64,000 bases of DNA. Origin: Thomasclavelia ramosa DSM 1402 (GTDB taxonomy: Bacteria > Bacillota_I > Bacilli_A > Erysipelotrichales > Coprobacillaceae). Under the pieces are notes generated by a model that did not search any database, was not told where the DNA came from, and worked only from the letters and a program-made list of their open reading frames with translations. Of this stretch, positions 40,221-51,322 are shown in pieces (the first letter of the stretch is position 1; the number at the start of each line of letters is the position of its first letter). The translations under genes were made by a program, and so were the position numbers. The stretch covers positions 2,852,001 to 2,916,000 of the forward strand of contig NZ_CP036346.1 of NCBI RefSeq assembly GCF_014131695.1, written 5' to 3'.

Positions 40221-40442
40221 TTATTTATGTCTAAATGTAATTCGCCCACGTGTTAAATCGTATGGAGAAATTTCTACCGTAACCCTGTCCCCCGGTAAAA
40301 TGCGAATGTAATGCATACGGATTTTACCAGAAACGTGAGCAAGGATTTCTACTCCATTTTCTAACGCTACTTTAAACATTGCATTTGGTAATGTTTCAAG
40401 TACCGTTGCTTCTACTTCAAGAACGTCATCTTTCTTTGCCAT
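40221..40442 (-). CDS. infA: Translation initiation factor IF-1
   Basis: A 73-residue S1-like OB-fold protein that sits in the 30S A site during initiation. [34 protein letters not shown] and [15 protein letters not shown] are diagnostic. It is 20 bases downstream of map. Confidence 0.98.
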   Translation of the reverse strand: MAKKDDVLEVEATVLETLPNAMFKVALENGVEILAHVSGKIRMHYIRILPGDRVTVEISPYDLTRGRITFRHK

Positions 40443-40462
40443 AGGTTTTCAACTCCCTTAAA

Positions 40463-41209
40463 TTAAAGTTTTGTTAAGATTTCATACCCGTCATCAGTAA
40501 TGACGATCGTATGTTCATAATGAGCCGCTAAAGAGCGGTCTTTTGTTACAACTGTCCAATCATCTTGTAATACTTCCGTTTCACATCCACCTAGATGTGC
40601 CATCGGTTCGATTGCAAGTGTCATACCTGCTTTAAGTCTTGGACCACGACCAGCTTGACCATAATTAGGAACAGCAGGATCTTCATGTACCTCAGTACCA
40701 ATCCCATGCCCTGTATAATCTAACGGTGTAGTACATCCATGATCTTCAAGGTATACTTGCACAGCGTGAGAAATATCTGATAAGCGATTACCAGGTTTAA
40801 CCTGTTCTAATCCAGCGTATAATGAAGCTTCACAAACTTCCATCAGCCGTTTAGCTTCATCGCTGATTTTACCGACTGCATAAGTCCACGCGCTATCTCC
40901 GTGATATCCTTTATAACAAGCCCCAACATCAACTGAAATGATGTCACCTTCTTCTAATTTTCGATCACTAGGAATTCCATGTACGACTACTTCATTAATT
41001 GAAGTACAAACACTGTTTGGAAATCCATATAAGTGAAGAAATGAAGGAGTTGCATTATTATCACGAATCACTTTTTCGCAAATCTCATCAATTTGTTTTG
41101 TCGTAATTCCTGGGACAATAACTTCTTTAAGCTTTTCATGCACTAATGCAACAATTCTTCCAGCTTCAGCCATCAATTCAATTTCTCTACGGTCTTTAGT
41201 AACAATCAT
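40463..41209 (-). CDS. map: Methionine aminopeptidase, type I
   Basis: A 248-residue metalloenzyme that removes the initiator Met from nascent proteins. The five metal ligands are recognisable: two Asp in the [16 protein letters not shown] region, His in [12 protein letters not shown], Glu in IEPMAH and Glu in AHYEHTIVI. There is no N-terminal zinc-finger extension (type Ia). Its start codon shares a base with the adk stop, so the two are coupled. Confidence 0.97.
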   Translation of the reverse strand: MIVTKDRREIELMAEAGRIVALVHEKLKEVIVPGITTKQIDEICEKVIRDNNATPSFLHLYGFPNSVCTSINEVVVHGIPSDRKLEEGDIISVDVGACYKGYHGDSAWTYAVGKISDEAKRLMEVCEASLYAGLEQVKPGNRLSDISHAVQVYLEDHGCTTPLDYTGHGIGTEVHEDPAVPNYGQAGRGPRLKAGMTLAIEPMAHLGGCETEVLQDDWTVVTKDRSLAAHYEHTIVITDDGYEILTKL

Positions 41210-41856
41210 TATTTAACCTCCAGGCTAGCTTTGATATCCTTAAAGACGTCTTCCATAGATTGATCACCATTTATATTAGTGATTTGTCCTTTCATTGTAT
41301 AATAATCAATTAAAGGACTTGTTTGTTTTTCATAAGTATCCAGTCTGACTTTTACAGCATCTTCGCTTTCATCAGGCCGTTGATACAACTCACCACCACA
41401 AACATCACATACCCCTTCAACTTTAGGTGGATTATATTCGATGTGGTAACTTGCACCACATTCTTTACAAGTTCTTCTTCCAGAAAGTCTTGGTACTAAA
41501 CGATCTAATTCGATATCTAAATTGATTACGGCATCAATTTCAAATCCAAATTCTTTAGCAATACTTTCTAACTCACGAGCTTGAATAATAGTACGAGGGA
41601 AACCATCAAGAATAAATCCATTTGGAAATTCATTTTCTTGAAGATATTCTCTAACCATTTGAATAGTATAATCATCAGGAACTAAGTGACCAAATTGCAT
41701 GAAGTATTTTGCAATAACTCCATATTTAGTTTGCTCCTTAAGTGCTTTTCTAAAAATGTCTCCTGTTGAAATGTGAGTAAGTCCATACTCTTTCACTAAA
41801 TTAGCTGCTTGAGTACCTTTTCCCGCTCCAGGTGGCCCCATTAGAATAATGTTCAT
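41209..41856 (-). CDS. adk: Adenylate kinase
   Basis: A 215-residue kinase that interconverts AMP plus ATP with two ADP. The P-loop is [10 protein letters not shown] and the AMP-binding part [10 protein letters not shown]. The lid carries a four-cysteine zinc site (CKEC and CDVC, separated by 16 residues), the Gram-positive long-lid form. It lies between secY and map in the spc region. Confidence 0.98.
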   Translation of the reverse strand: MNIILMGPPGAGKGTQAANLVKEYGLTHISTGDIFRKALKEQTKYGVIAKYFMQFGHLVPDDYTIQMVREYLQENEFPNGFILDGFPRTIIQARELESIAKEFGFEIDAVINLDIELDRLVPRLSGRRTCKECGASYHIEYNPPKVEGVCDVCGGELYQRPDESEDAVKVRLDTYEKQTSPLIDYYTMKGQITNINGDQSMEDVFKDIKASLEVK

Positions 41857-41879
41857 ATAATTGCCCCTTCTTTCTTATA

Positions 41880-43181
41880 CTATCGACGAATATAACCGTG
41901 ATATTCTTTTCTTGTAATATGAGTTTTAATTTGTTTTACAGTTTCTAGTGCAACCCCAGTAACGATGATTAAACCTGTACCACCAAGTGATAAAGATGCG
42001 TTTGCTGTTTGTGACCAGATAACTGGTGTAATAATTGGAATTGCTGCAATGATACATAACGATAATGATCCTACCACAGTTACTCTGTTTAAAATTGTCT
42101 TAATGTGTTTCATTGTATCAACTCCAGTTCTAACTCCCGGAATTGCTCCACCGTTTTTCTTTAAATCATCACTGATTTTTTCAGCATCAATTTGTAAGTT
42201 AGAATAAAAGAATGTAAATCCAATAATCATCAAGATATATAAGACGAATCCAACTGGTTCTTGATAATTAAAGATTGTATTGATCCATTTAGTAACATCG
42301 CTAGTTTCCATAAAACTAACTACTGTTCTTGGTGCTGCTAATACTGATGAAGCAAAGATAACTGGAATAACCCCTGAACTATTAATTTTAATAGGCATAT
42401 GAGTTTGATCTTTAGTTCTCATTGTTGTATTAGAGCTTGTTGCATAAATTATTGGTATTTTTCTAACGGCACCTTCATTGAAAACAACAAAGATCACGAT
42501 TGAAAGATAAACTACCACAAATAATGCATACCAGGCAATTCCAAGCCACATATCCCCAGCTTTACCAGAAGTATCAACTAAGTTGTTGAAAGTTGAAATA
42601 AAACTGCTCGGTAAGTTTGAAACAATCCCAGTGAAGATTAATAATGATACCCCATTACCAATCCCTTTATTTGTAATTTGATCCCCTAACCATACTGCTA
42701 ACATACTACCTGCCATCATAATTAAGACAACATAGATATATGTCCAGATACTAGAATCTGCAAGAATCTTGTATCCATTATCGAAAGCGTAAGTTAATAC
42801 GCCACCTTGTAATGCTGCTAAGAATAATGTTACATATCTTGTAACCCGGTCTTTTTTCTTTTTACCGGTATTACCTTCTTTACGCCATTGGCTCAATGCC
42901 GGAATAACATCCATTGACAATAATTCAATAATGATTGAAGAAGTGATGTAAGGTGAAACTCCTAGCGAGAATAGAGAGAATCTCTCTAATGTTCCCCCAC
43001 CTAGTAAGTTCATAATCCCAAAAATCCCATTAGTGGCATCACTAGAACTTAATGCTCCAGTGTTGACACTCGGAATAGTAATTGCAGCTCCCAGACGATA
43101 AACAAATAGAATCCCCAGAGTGAAAATTACTTTTTGACGAAGTTCACCTTTTTTGAAAACATTTTTCAAAAATGTAAACAT
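41880..43181 (-). CDS. secY: Protein translocase subunit SecY
   Basis: A 433-residue, ten-helix channel protein of the SecYEG translocon. Diagnostic segments are KVIFTLGILFVYRLGAAITIP in helix 1, SLFSLGVSPYITSSI, LGDQITNKGIGNGVSLLIF and IPGVRTG in the cytosolic loop. The length is standard. It begins 2 bases after the rplO stop, in the usual place of spc operons. Confidence 0.98.
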   Translation of the reverse strand: MFTFLKNVFKKGELRQKVIFTLGILFVYRLGAAITIPSVNTGALSSSDATNGIFGIMNLLGGGTLERFSLFSLGVSPYITSSIIIELLSMDVIPALSQWRKEGNTGKKKKDRVTRYVTLFLAALQGGVLTYAFDNGYKILADSSIWTYIYVVLIMMAGSMLAVWLGDQITNKGIGNGVSLLIFTGIVSNLPSSFISTFNNLVDTSGKAGDMWLGIAWYALFVVVYLSIVIFVVFNEGAVRKIPIIYATSSNTTMRTKDQTHMPIKINSSGVIPVIFASSVLAAPRTVVSFMETSDVTKWINTIFNYQEPVGFVLYILMIIGFTFFYSNLQIDAEKISDDLKKNGGAIPGVRTGVDTMKHIKTILNRVTVVGSLSLCIIAAIPIITPVIWSQTANASLSLGGTGLIIVTGVALETVKQIKTHITRKEYHGYIRR

Positions 43182-43182
43182 C

Positions 43183-43623
43183 TTAGATCACCTCGGTTTT
43201 TCCACCTGCAGCTTCGATTGCGGCAAGAGCAGATTTAGAAAACTTATGAGCTTTTACAGTAATAGCTTTTTCTAAAGTTCCATTACCTAATACTTTAACA
43301 CCATCTAATTCTTTTTTGATTAACCCAGCTTCTTTTAATGCTTTAGGACATACAACAGTCCCTGCTTCAAAAGTATTTAACTGATCTAAATTAACAATAG
43401 CGTATTCTAATTTATTAAAGTTTGTAAATCCACGTTTTGGTAAACGCATGAATAATGGAGTTTGTCCCCCTTCGAATCCAGGTTTCTTTCCACCACCAGA
43501 TCTAGCGCCTTGCCCTTTTTGTCCTCTACCAGCAGTTTTACCAGTACCAGAACTTGTACCACGTCCAACACGTTTTCTTGTTTTACGAGCACCTTCAGTG
43601 TATTGTAATTCGTGTAGTTTCAT
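43183..43623 (-). CDS. rplO: 50S ribosomal protein L15
   Basis: A 146-residue late-assembly protein of the 50S subunit. The Gly/Lys/Arg-rich N-terminal tail ([22 protein letters not shown]) is characteristic, as is [17 protein letters not shown]. The C-terminal globular part ends [13 protein letters not shown]. Confidence 0.98.
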   Translation of the reverse strand: MKLHELQYTEGARKTRKRVGRGTSSGTGKTAGRGQKGQGARSGGGKKPGFEGGQTPLFMRLPKRGFTNFNKLEYAIVNLDQLNTFEAGTVVCPKALKEAGLIKKELDGVKVLGNGTLEKAITVKAHKFSKSALAAIEAAGGKTEVI

Positions 43624-43637
43624 TAGTTTACACCTCC

Positions 43638-43820
43638 CTATTTTTCTTCTACTTTAATTAGGTGTCCAACAACTTTGATCATTCCTTGAATGAATTCGTT
43701 GTTTTCTTTTTCTACGGTTTTATTTACTTTTGTTAAACCTAACGCTTTAAGAGTAGCCCGTTGTTTTGGTAAACAACCAATTGGACTTTTTTTAAGCGTA
43801 ATCATAACTGTTTTTGCCAT
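43638..43820 (-). CDS. rpmD: 50S ribosomal protein L30
   Basis: A 60-residue protein, normal for bacterial L30. [23 protein letters not shown] and [13 protein letters not shown] are diagnostic. It sits between rpsE and rplO. Confidence 0.97.
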   Translation of the reverse strand: MAKTVMITLKKSPIGCLPKQRATLKALGLTKVNKTVEKENNEFIQGMIKVVGHLIKVEEK

Positions 43821-43833
43821 TTTTTACGCCCTC

Positions 43834-44397
43834 CTATCCAAAAATTTCTTCTACTTTTTTATCTCTTAATTCAGCAACTTGGTTTACAGTTTTTAATGAA
43901 GCTAAACCTTCCATTGTAGCTCTAACCATGTTAATAGGTGTTCTAGAACCTAAAGATTTAGATAAAATATCACTATAACCAGCTAATTCTACAACAGCAC
44001 GAACTGGTCCCCCAGCGATGATTCCAGTACCTTGAGAAGCAGGTTTAATAAATACTCTACCTGATCCATAAATACCAGTAACTTCATGAGGAATAGTTCC
44101 ATGAACTGAAGGAACGTTGATAACATTTCTTTTTGCATTTTCAGAAGCTTTTCTGATTGCATCAGGTACTTCGTTTGCTTTACCAGTACCGAAACCAACT
44201 CTACCTTTTCTATCTCCGATTACAACTAATGCAGCAAAGCGGAATTTACGCCCACCTTTTACTACTTTAGTTACACGGTTAATAGTAACAACACGTTCTT
44301 CAAATTCTTTTTCTTCTCTTCTAGGTCCATTGTTTCTTTGACCTCTTCTAGGTCCGTTGTTTCTTGGTCCATTGTTTCTTGGTTTACGTTGTTCCAT
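43834..44397 (-). CDS. rpsE: 30S ribosomal protein S5 with NNGPR-repeat N-terminus
   Basis: A 187-residue protein of the 30S body that supports decoding accuracy and mRNA unwinding. The core ([43 protein letters not shown]) is normal. The first 28 residues are unusual: [20 protein letters not shown] and on, with three NNGPR units, a basic low-complexity extension in place of the usual short start. The start has a GGAGG site, so the extension appears genuine. Confidence 0.97.
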   Translation of the reverse strand: MEQRKPRNNGPRNNGPRRGQRNNGPRREEKEFEERVVTINRVTKVVKGGRKFRFAALVVIGDRKGRVGFGTGKANEVPDAIRKASENAKRNVINVPSVHGTIPHEVTGIYGSGRVFIKPASQGTGIIAGGPVRAVVELAGYSDILSKSLGSRTPINMVRATMEGLASLKTVNQVAELRDKKVEEIFG

Positions 44398-44409
44398 ATT
44401 GACCTCCTT

Positions 44410-44766
44410 CTAGAATTCTAATCCAGCTTCTCTAGCAGCTTCAGCTAGGGCTTTTACACGACCATGATAAACGTATCCACCACGATCAAATACTACTTTT
44501 TTGATATTCTTTGCGATTGCCGCTTCTCCAACAGCTTTACCTACTGCAGTTGCAGCAGCGATGTTAGAACCGTTTTCTAATTTCATATCAACACTAGATG
44601 CACTTGCTAAAGTAACACCGTTAACATCATCAATAACTTGCGCATGAATATGAGCATTTGAACGGAACACGTTTAAACGTGGGCATTCAGGAGTTCCACT
44701 GATTTTAGCACGAACTCTAGCATGTCTTTTTAAACGAACATCATTACGAGATTGTAATTTTGACAT
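44410..44766 (-). CDS. rplR: 50S ribosomal protein L18
   Basis: A 118-residue 5S rRNA-binding protein of the central protuberance. [24 protein letters not shown] and [24 protein letters not shown] are diagnostic. It works with L5 to attach 5S rRNA. Confidence 0.98.
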   Translation of the reverse strand: MSKLQSRNDVRLKRHARVRAKISGTPECPRLNVFRSNAHIHAQVIDDVNGVTLASASSVDMKLENGSNIAAATAVGKAVGEAAIAKNIKKVVFDRGGYVYHGRVKALAEAAREAGLEF

Positions 44767-44787
44767 CTTATTTTGCTCCTTTCGAAA

Positions 44788-45333
44788 CTACTTCTTACCA
44801 GCAGTTTTTCCTTCTTTTCTGATGATTCTTTCATCACTATATTTAATCCCTTTACCTTTATAAGGTTCTGGTTTTCTTACTTCTCTAATTTGAGCAGCAA
44901 CTTGACCAACACGTTCTTTTGAGATTCCAGATACAACGATTGTTGTATTGTTAGGAGTTTCAATTGTAACTCCTTCTTCAGCTTCAATCTCTACTTGATG
45001 AGAATATCCAATGTTTAACACTAAAGTATTCCCTTTCATTTGTCCACGATATCCAATCCCAACTATTTCTAATTGTTTTTTGAATCCTTCATGAACTCCT
45101 TCAATCATGTTTGCAAGCAATGCTCTTGTTGTACCATGTAATTGTTTATGAGTTTTTTGTTCACTACTTCTAGCAACAGTGATTACATTATCTTCTTTGT
45201 TAATTGTAATTACTGGTGAAAATTGTCTTACTAAAGTCCCTTTAGCTCCTGTAACAGTTACTGTATTATCAGCAGCGATATCAACTGTAACTCCTTCAGG
45301 TACATTAATAATTTTATTACCGACACGAGACAT
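44788..45333 (-). CDS. rplF: 50S ribosomal protein L6
   Basis: A 181-residue protein of two repeated domains near the factor-binding site and the sarcin-ricin loop. [16 protein letters not shown] at the start and the C-terminal [13 protein letters not shown] are diagnostic. Confidence 0.98.
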   Translation of the reverse strand: MSRVGNKIINVPEGVTVDIAADNTVTVTGAKGTLVRQFSPVITINKEDNVITVARSSEQKTHKQLHGTTRALLANMIEGVHEGFKKQLEIVGIGYRGQMKGNTLVLNIGYSHQVEIEAEEGVTIETPNNTTIVVSGISKERVGQVAAQIREVRKPEPYKGKGIKYSDERIIRKEGKTAGKK

Positions 45334-45363
45334 CAGTTTGCACCTCCTGAATTGTATTTTTTA

Positions 45364-45759
45364 TTACCAAATATATGCAAGAACTTCGCCACCAACTTGT
45401 TTAGCGCGAGCTTCTTTATCTGTCATCAAACCTTGAGAAGTTGATAAGATTACGATACCTAAACCATTTAATACTTTAGGAATTTCGTTTACTTTAGCAT
45501 ATACACGTAATCCTGGTTTAGAAATTCTTTTTAAATCAGTGATTACTCTATCATTTCCTCTATATTTTAAAGTGATATTAATGTTTTTGATTGGACCTTC
45601 GCCCTCAACTTTATATCCTTTAATGAATCCTTCGTTTTTCAAAATTTCAGCAATATCAGCTTTTAATTTTGATGCAGGCACCATTACTGTTTCGTGATGT
45701 TGTCTATTTGCATTACGGATTCTTGTTAACATATCTGCAATTGGATCTGTCATAACCAT
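45364..45759 (-). CDS. rpsH: 30S ribosomal protein S8
   Basis: A 131-residue primary 16S-binding protein that nucleates the central domain. [15 protein letters not shown] and the C-terminal [20 protein letters not shown] are diagnostic. The first ATG is preferred: AAGGAGG is 8 bases upstream, while the third-codon ATG would be 14 bases away. Confidence 0.98.
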   Translation of the reverse strand: MVMTDPIADMLTRIRNANRQHHETVMVPASKLKADIAEILKNEGFIKGYKVEGEGPIKNINITLKYRGNDRVITDLKRISKPGLRVYAKVNEIPKVLNGLGIVILSTSQGLMTDKEARAKQVGGEVLAYIW

Positions 45760-45793
45760 TTGCTAATCCTCCTTCCATCTGGATAAAATCTAA

Positions 45794-45979
45794 TTACCAG
45801 CTTGCTTTCTTTACACCTGGAATTTCACCTTTGTAAGCTAATTCGCGGAAGCAAATTCTACAAAGTTTGAATTTTCTAATTACTGAATGTGGTCTTCCAC
45901 AACGTTCACAACGTGTGTATTCACGCACTTTGTATTTTTGAGGACGTTGTTGTTTCACTTTCATTGATGTTTTTGCCAT
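45794..45979 (-). CDS. rpsN: 30S ribosomal protein S14, zinc type
   Basis: A 61-residue short zinc-binding form of S14 (type Z). Two CxxC pairs, CERC and CRIC, lie 15 residues apart and bind one zinc ion in the 30S head. The short, zinc form is usual for the copy in Gram-positive spc operons. Confidence 0.97.
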   Translation of the reverse strand: MAKTSMKVKQQRPQKYKVREYTRCERCGRPHSVIRKFKLCRICFRELAYKGEIPGVKKASW

Positions 45980-45996
45980 ATTTTTGTGAGTCCTCC

Positions 45997-46536
45997 TTAT
46001 TTCTTGAACGGCATTCCTAATTGAGCTAATAACTCGCGACCTTCTTCATCGCTCTTAGCTGTAGTTACGAATACGATATCCATTCCTCTTAATTTGTTTA
46101 CTTTATCGAAATTGATTTCTGGGAAAATTAATTGTTCTTTAATACCTAAAGTGTAATTTCCTCTTCCATCAAATGAGTTATTTGATACACCTCTAAAATC
46201 TCTTACACGTGGCAATGAGATATTTACTAATTTATCTAAAAATTCATACATTCTTTCACCACGTAAAGTTACCTTACATCCGATTGGAGCACCTTCACGT
46301 AATTTAAATCCAGCGATTGATTTTTTAGCTCTAGTGATAACTGGTTTTTGTCCAGTAATTAATGTTAATTCATTAACAGCTTCATCTAATAATTTAGAGT
46401 TAGAAACTGCATCACCAACACCGATATTTAAAACGATTTTTTCAACCTTTGGAGCTTGCATGCTAGAAGAATAATTGAATTTTTCTACCAATGATTTTAC
46501 TACGTCGTTTTGATAACGTTCCATTAAACGGTTCAT
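45997..46536 (-). CDS. rplE: 50S ribosomal protein L5
   Basis: A 179-residue 5S rRNA-binding protein that contacts P-site t[37 protein letters not shown] and [18 protein letters not shown] are diagnostic. Confidence 0.98.
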   Translation of the reverse strand: MNRLMERYQNDVVKSLVEKFNYSSSMQAPKVEKIVLNIGVGDAVSNSKLLDEAVNELTLITGQKPVITRAKKSIAGFKLREGAPIGCKVTLRGERMYEFLDKLVNISLPRVRDFRGVSNNSFDGRGNYTLGIKEQLIFPEINFDKVNKLRGMDIVFVTTAKSDEEGRELLAQLGMPFKK

Positions 46537-46552
46537 TCTTTATCCTCCTCCA

Positions 46553-46888
46553 TTATTTCTTTTTCTTTTTATCTACTTCTGCTCCAGTTTTTTTGTTAAC
46601 TCGAACTTTTGTTTTCTTACCGTCTTTTTCAACGATTTTATATCCAAGTTTAACAGGAGCTTTAGCTTTTGAATCATAGAATGCAACATTAGAAACATGA
46701 ATAGGAGCTTCTCTTGTTACAATTCCACCTTCAGGATCTGCTTGTGAAGGTTTAATATGTTTAGTTACAGTATTAACTCCTTCAACGATTACTTTGTCTT
46801 GTTTTGCAAGAACTTGTAACACTTCACCTTGTTTTCCTTTATCTTTACCTGCGATAACTTCTACAGTATCACCTACACGGATTTTCAT
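46553..46888 (-). CDS. rplX: 50S ribosomal protein L24
   Basis: A 111-residue KOW-domain protein that initiates 50S assembly. [21 protein letters not shown] is the KOW motif. The C-terminus is a Lys-rich tail ([20 protein letters not shown]). Confidence 0.98.
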   Translation of the reverse strand: MKIRVGDTVEVIAGKDKGKQGEVLQVLAKQDKVIVEGVNTVTKHIKPSQADPEGGIVTREAPIHVSNVAFYDSKAKAPVKLGYKIVEKDGKKTKVRVNKKTGAEVDKKKKK

Positions 46889-46902
46889 GTTTTAAGTTCC
46901 TC

Positions 46903-47271
46903 CTATAATACTTCTGGAGCTAATGATACGATTTTCATGAAATCAGCATCTCTTAACTCTCTTGCAACTGGTCCGAAGATACGAGTCCCTTTTGGAGATT
47001 TATCTTCTTTTATAATTACACAAGCGTTGTCATCAAATTTAATATAAGAACCGTTTTCTCTTCCGACTCCATATCTACTTCTTACGATAACCGCTCTTAC
47101 TACTTCACCTTTTTTTACTGAACCACCTGGTGCTGCCTGTTTAACTGTTGCTACAACAACATCACCGATGTTACTAAATTTACGATTAGAACCACCTAAA
47201 TTACGGATTACTAATACTTCTTTAGCTCCAGTGTTGTCAGCGACTTTAAGTCTACTTTCGTTTTGGATCAT
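46903..47271 (-). CDS. rplN: 50S ribosomal protein L14
   Basis: A 122-residue protein of the subunit interface (bridge B8) and the binding site of RsfS silencing factors. [20 protein letters not shown] and [24 protein letters not shown] are diagnostic. Confidence 0.98.
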   Translation of the reverse strand: MIQNESRLKVADNTGAKEVLVIRNLGGSNRKFSNIGDVVVATVKQAAPGGSVKKGEVVRAVIVRSRYGVGRENGSYIKFDDNACVIIKEDKSPKGTRIFGPVARELRDADFMKIVSLAPEVL

Positions 47272-47305
47272 TCTTGGTTACCTCCTTTTAGAGTTTTAAT
47301 ATATA

Positions 47306-47566
47306 TTAAACAGTTTCTGCTTTTTTAACGATTTCTACTAAACGGAAACGTTTTGTTGCAGATAATGGTCTTGTTGACATGATTTTTACTGTATCGCCAA
47401 CACTAGCGATATTTTCTTCATCATGGGCATGAAACTTAGTTGTTGATTTCATACGTTTACCATATAATTTATGTTTTACATGTGTTTCTACTTGCACTGT
47501 AATAGTTTTATCCATTTTAGTAGATACAACTGTACCAGTATAAACTTTACGATTGTTTCTTTCCAT
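47306..47566 (-). CDS. rpsQ: 30S ribosomal protein S17
   Basis: An 86-residue OB-fold protein that binds 16S early in assembly. [32 protein letters not shown] and [15 protein letters not shown] are diagnostic. Confidence 0.98.
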   Translation of the reverse strand: MERNNRKVYTGTVVSTKMDKTITVQVETHVKHKLYGKRMKSTTKFHAHDEENIASVGDTVKIMSTRPLSATKRFRLVEIVKKAETV

Positions 47567-47577
47567 TGTATCTCCTC

Positions 47578-47772
47578 CTATTGGTTCAATTCTCTTTCTC
47601 TAATAATTGTTTTAATTCTAGCGATAGATTTACGAACCGTTCTAATACGTGCTGTGTTTTCTAAACTTCCTGTAGCTTGTTGGAAACGAAGTCCAAATAG
47701 CTCTTTTTTGTATTCTTCTACTTTAGCAAGTAAAGCAGCGTTATCTAATTCTTTGATTTCTTGAACTGTCAT
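47578..47772 (-). CDS. rpmC: 50S ribosomal protein L29
   Basis: A 64-residue two-helix protein at the tunnel exit, beside L23. [20 protein letters not shown] is the diagnostic segment. It starts 2 bases after the rplP stop. Confidence 0.97.
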   Translation of the reverse strand: MTVQEIKELDNAALLAKVEEYKKELFGLRFQQATGSLENTARIRTVRKSIARIKTIIRERELNQ

Positions 47773-47774
47773 GA

Positions 47775-48185
47775 CTATTCACCCTTTCCAATGATTTTAC
47801 ATTTAATAGGTAATTTATGAGATGCAAGTCTTAAAGCTTCTCTAGCAAGTTCTTCATCAACACCTGCAACTTCGAAAAGAACACGACCAGTTTTAACAAC
47901 TGCTACCCATTCTTCTGGAGAACCTTTCCCAGATCCCATACGTACTTCTAATGGTTTTTTAGTTTTAGCTAAGTGAGGGAAAATTCTAATCCATACTTGT
48001 CCACCACGGTTTAAACGACGGTTGATAGCAATACGAGCAGCTTCGATTTGACGAGAAGTGATCCAAGCACCTTCAGTTGCTTGTAAACCATATTCACCAA
48101 ATGATACTTCAGTTCCGCCTTTAGCTTTACCTTCATATTTAACACGATGAGGTCTTCTGTATTTTGTTCTTTTAGGCATCAACAT
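47775..48185 (-). CDS. rplP: 50S ribosomal protein L16
   Basis: A 136-residue protein that organises the A-site tRNA region of the 50S subunit. [20 protein letters not shown] and [22 protein letters not shown] are diagnostic. The first ATG fits both the MLxPKR start of orthologues and a GGGGAT site 8 bases upstream. Confidence 0.98.
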   Translation of the reverse strand: MLMPKRTKYRRPHRVKYEGKAKGGTEVSFGEYGLQATEGAWITSRQIEAARIAINRRLNRGGQVWIRIFPHLAKTKKPLEVRMGSGKGSPEEWVAVVKTGRVLFEVAGVDEELAREALRLASHKLPIKCKIIGKGE

Positions 48186-48187
48186 GA

Positions 48188-48841
48188 TTATTTATCCCCT
48201 TTCTTCTTTTCAGGAAGGATTTCTCCCTTACAAATCCAAACTTTAACTCCTAATTTACCATAAGTAGTATCTGCTTCTGCAGTAGCATAATCAATATCAG
48301 CTCTTAAAGTATGAAGAGGGACATTCCCTTCAGAGTAACCTTCAGCACGAGCCATATCAGCTCCACCTAAACGTCCTGAAACACTTGTTTTAATTCCTTT
48401 AGCTCCAGCTCTCATTGCTCTTTGGATAGCACGTTTTTGAACTGTTCTAAAAGAAGCACGATTTTCTAATTGTTCCGCAATATTATTAGCAACTAATTGT
48501 GCTACAACATCAGGGTTTTTGATTTCCACAATATTGATAAACACTTGTTTATCTTTTACCATTTTACTAACTTCTTTTCTTAATGCATCAACTGCTTCAC
48601 CATCTTTACCGATTACAACTCCTGGTCTAGATGTGTGAACAAAGATAGTAACACGATTTTTTGATCTTTCGATTTCAACTTTAGCTACAGATGCAGTCTT
48701 AAGTTTTTTTAATAGGTATTCACGAATCTTGATATCTTCATGTAATAAACCTGCGAAATCTTGATCGTTAGCATACCATCTTGAATCCCAATTACGGTTA
48801 ACACCAACTCGTAATCCGATTGGACTTACTTTTTGACCCAT
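48188..48841 (-). CDS. rpsC: 30S ribosomal protein S3
   Basis: A 217-residue protein at the mRNA entry channel, with helicase activity together with S4 and S5. The start [13 protein letters not shown] is the family's; longer in-frame readings run into the rplV end and lack a ribosome site, while GGAGG lies 7 bases before this ATG. The KH domain has [12 protein letters not shown]. The C-terminal domain has [21 protein letters not shown]. Confidence 0.98.
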   Translation of the reverse strand: MGQKVSPIGLRVGVNRNWDSRWYANDQDFAGLLHEDIKIREYLLKKLKTASVAKVEIERSKNRVTIFVHTSRPGVVIGKDGEAVDALRKEVSKMVKDKQVFINIVEIKNPDVVAQLVANNIAEQLENRASFRTVQKRAIQRAMRAGAKGIKTSVSGRLGGADMARAEGYSEGNVPLHTLRADIDYATAEADTTYGKLGVKVWICKGEILPEKKKGDK

Positions 48842-48852
48842 AATGTGACCTC

Positions 48853-49185
48853 CTATCTTTCTTCTACCACACAAGTGATGTGGCTAGTTCTTTTTAAAAT
48901 TCTTGTTCCGCTACCTTTAGCTCTTGCAGCGAATCTTTTTAATGTAGGACCTTCGTCTACATAGATTTCTTTAATATATAACTTTTCTGCTTCTGCACCT
49001 TCGTTATAAACAGCGTTTTGTGCAGCAGATTTTACAACTTTAATGATTGCAGGAGTTGCACTTTTATTTACGTATTCTAACATACCAAGTGCTTCTTTTA
49101 CTTGCTTCCCTCTCACTAAGTCAACGACTAATCGAGCTTTTTGAGGTGAAACACGAATCATTTTAGCTTGTGCTCTTGCTTCCAT
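48853..49185 (-). CDS. rplV: 50S ribosomal protein L22
   Basis: A 110-residue protein whose long beta-hairpin lines the peptide tunnel near the macrolide site. [16 protein letters not shown] and [25 protein letters not shown] are diagnostic. Confidence 0.98.
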   Translation of the reverse strand: MEARAQAKMIRVSPQKARLVVDLVRGKQVKEALGMLEYVNKSATPAIIKVVKSAAQNAVYNEGAEAEKLYIKEIYVDEGPTLKRFAARAKGSGTRILKRTSHITCVVEER

Positions 49186-49204
49186 GTTTTAAAATCTCCT
49201 CTCT

Positions 49205-49483
49205 CTATTTTCCAGCTTTTTTATCATCAGCCCCGTGACCGTGATAAGTTCTTGTTGGAGCGAATTCTCCTAATTTATGACCGACCATATCTTCAGTTAC
49301 ATAAACTGGGATATGTTCTCTTCCGTTATACACTGCAAATGTATGCTCAATAAATTGAGGGAAGATTGTTGAACGTCTAGACCAAGTTTTGATAACTTCT
49401 TTTTTACCAGCAGCGTTTAATGCTTCAACTTTTTTCATTAAGTGTCCATCAACAAATGGTCCCTTTTTTAAACTACGTGCCAT
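49205..49483 (-). CDS. rpsS: 30S ribosomal protein S19
   Basis: A 92-residue protein of the 30S head, partner of S13. [42 protein letters not shown] and [16 protein letters not shown] are diagnostic. Confidence 0.98.
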   Translation of the reverse strand: MARSLKKGPFVDGHLMKKVEALNAAGKKEVIKTWSRRSTIFPQFIEHTFAVYNGREHIPVYVTEDMVGHKLGEFAPTRTYHGHGADDKKAGK

Positions 49484-49501
49484 TATTTCTTCCTCCTCTT
49501 A

Positions 49502-50335
49502 TTATTTAGAATTTCTGCGACGTACAATTAATTTAGTAGACGCTTTCTTATTTTTTCTAGTTTTAACACCCATTGCTTTTTTACCCCAAGGTGTCATTGG
49601 AGCTTTACGTCCGATAGAAGTTCTACCTTCACCACCACCATGAGGGTGATCGTTAGGGTTCATTACAGAACCACGTACTGTAGGTTTAACACCTTTCCAT
49701 CTCATACGTCCAGCTTTACCATAGTTAACTAATCCGTGGTCTTCGTTTCCAACAACCCCAACAGTAGCTCTACATACAGCTAATAATTTACGTACTTCAC
49801 CAGATGCTAATCTTACGATTACATATCTTTCTTCTTTACCTAAGATCTGAGCAGACACACCAGCAGAACGTGCGATTTGTCCACCTTTACCAGGTTGCAT
49901 TTCGATATTGTGGATTACAGTACCTTCAGGCATATTTCCCATTGGTAAAGCATTTCCTACTTTAATATCTGCGTTTTCACCAGATACGATCTTACTTCCA
50001 ACTTCTAATCCTTTTGGAGCTAAAATATATCTTTTTTCACCATCTGCATAGTTAATTAATGCGATGTTTGCTGATCTATTTGGATCATATTCGATAGTTG
50101 CTACAGTTCCAACGATATCATCTTTATTACGTTTGAAGTCAATAATACGATATTTACGTTTATGTCCTCCACCATGATGACGTGTTGTAATAACACCTTG
50201 GTTATTACGTCCACCGTTTTTGCTTACTTTTGCAACTAAAGATTTCTCAGGTTTATTTGTTGTAATTTCTTCATAAGTTAATGAAGTCATATTACGACGA
50301 CCATTCGTCACTGGCTTATAAGTTTTAATTGCCAT
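49502..50335 (-). CDS. rplB: 50S ribosomal protein L2
   Basis: A 277-residue protein needed for subunit joining and peptidyl transferase assembly. It has the N-terminal [16 protein letters not shown] and the C-terminal [13 protein letters not shown], which holds the essential His near the catalytic centre. The length is standard. Confidence 0.98.
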   Translation of the reverse strand: MAIKTYKPVTNGRRNMTSLTYEEITTNKPEKSLVAKVSKNGGRNNQGVITTRHHGGGHKRKYRIIDFKRNKDDIVGTVATIEYDPNRSANIALINYADGEKRYILAPKGLEVGSKIVSGENADIKVGNALPMGNMPEGTVIHNIEMQPGKGGQIARSAGVSAQILGKEERYVIVRLASGEVRKLLAVCRATVGVVGNEDHGLVNYGKAGRMRWKGVKPTVRGSVMNPNDHPHGGGEGRTSIGRKAPMTPWGKKAMGVKTRKNKKASTKLIVRRRNSK

Positions 50336-50387
50336 CTTTAGTTTCCTCCTAGTTATCTGGAATTATGTATTCCAATATTTTAGTTAA

Positions 50388-50678
50388 TTATTCCTCACCG
50401 AAATAATTGATTTCGTTACCTTCAGCTAATTTAACGATAGCTTTTCTTCTACGATTAGTTTTACCTTCGTATCTACCCATTCTCTTAGTTTTAGGTTTAA
50501 CGTTCATAACATTAACACTTTCAACTTTCACACCAAACATTGCTTCAACAGCTTGTTTGATTTCAACTTTATTTGCATTAACATCTACATCAAACGTGTA
50601 TTTGTTTTCGTTTGCTTGAAGAGTCATTGTTTTTTCAGTAAGTACTGGTTTTTTTAATACATCTGTAATGTGTGCCAT
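50388..50678 (-). CDS. rplW: 50S ribosomal protein L23
   Basis: A 96-residue protein at the tunnel exit; docking site for trigger factor and [18 protein letters not shown] and [21 protein letters not shown] are diagnostic. Its ATG shares one base with the rplD stop (TAATG). Confidence 0.98.
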   Translation of the reverse strand: MAHITDVLKKPVLTEKTMTLQANENKYTFDVDVNANKVEIKQAVEAMFGVKVESVNVMNVKPKTKRMGRYEGKTNRRRKAIVKLAEGNEINYFGEE

Positions 50679-51301
50679 TATCCTAGTACCTCCTCAACAG
50701 ATTTAATAGCAGCTTCAGTCATGATTAACTTGTTGCTGTTTAAGATATCATAAACATTTACATGTTTTGCATCTAATAATTTAACGCCTGGGATGTTGTT
50801 AGCACTTCTAGCAACGTTTGGACAAATTTCGTCAACAACGATCAATGTCTTAACTGGTGCTTCTAAATTTGCTAATACTTTCACCATTTCTTTTGTTTTT
50901 GGAGCGTCGAATTTAATAGCTTCTAAAGCCATGAATTCATTATCGTTAATTTTAGTAGATAGTGCTGATTTAAGCGCTAATCTTCTAACTTTACGATTTA
51001 ATTTAAATTTATAACTTCTAGGTGTTGGACCAAATACAACTCCTCCTCCACGCCATTGTGGTGCACGGATTGATCCTTGTCTAGCTCTACCAGTACCTTT
51101 TTGACGCCATGGTTTTTTACCACCACCACGAACTTCAGTACGGTTTTTTACTTTATGAGTACCTTGTCTTAATGATGCTCTTTGTAATAAGACCATATCA
51201 AATAATGCTTGTTTATTTGGTTCAATCCCAAATACAGCTTCATTTAATTCTAAATCTTTTACTTCAGAACCTTCTTGGTTATATACTTTAACTGTAAGCA
51301 T
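50678..51301 (-). CDS. rplD: 50S ribosomal protein L4
   Basis: A 207-residue protein whose extended loop reaches the peptide tunnel ([23 protein letters not shown]). In several bacteria L4 also represses its own S10 operon by binding the leader RNA. A structured leader is present here (see 52382-52507). Confidence 0.98.
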   Translation of the reverse strand: MLTVKVYNQEGSEVKDLELNEAVFGIEPNKQALFDMVLLQRASLRQGTHKVKNRTEVRGGGKKPWRQKGTGRARQGSIRAPQWRGGGVVFGPTPRSYKFKLNRKVRRLALKSALSTKINDNEFMALEAIKFDAPKTKEMVKVLANLEAPVKTLIVVDEICPNVARSANNIPGVKLLDAKHVNVYDILNSNKLIMTEAAIKSVEEVLG

Positions 51302-51322
51302 ATCGAATCCTCCTTCCCTAAA

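Noticed and set aside
43407-44198. Alternative minus-strand frames within rplO and rpsE
   Set aside because: They lie in another frame of clear ribosomal protein genes and have no independent start signals.
48842-48874. Longer start for ribosomal protein S3
   Set aside because: Orthologues begin MGQKxxP, and the GGAGG site is just before that ATG; the extension overlaps the end of rplV.
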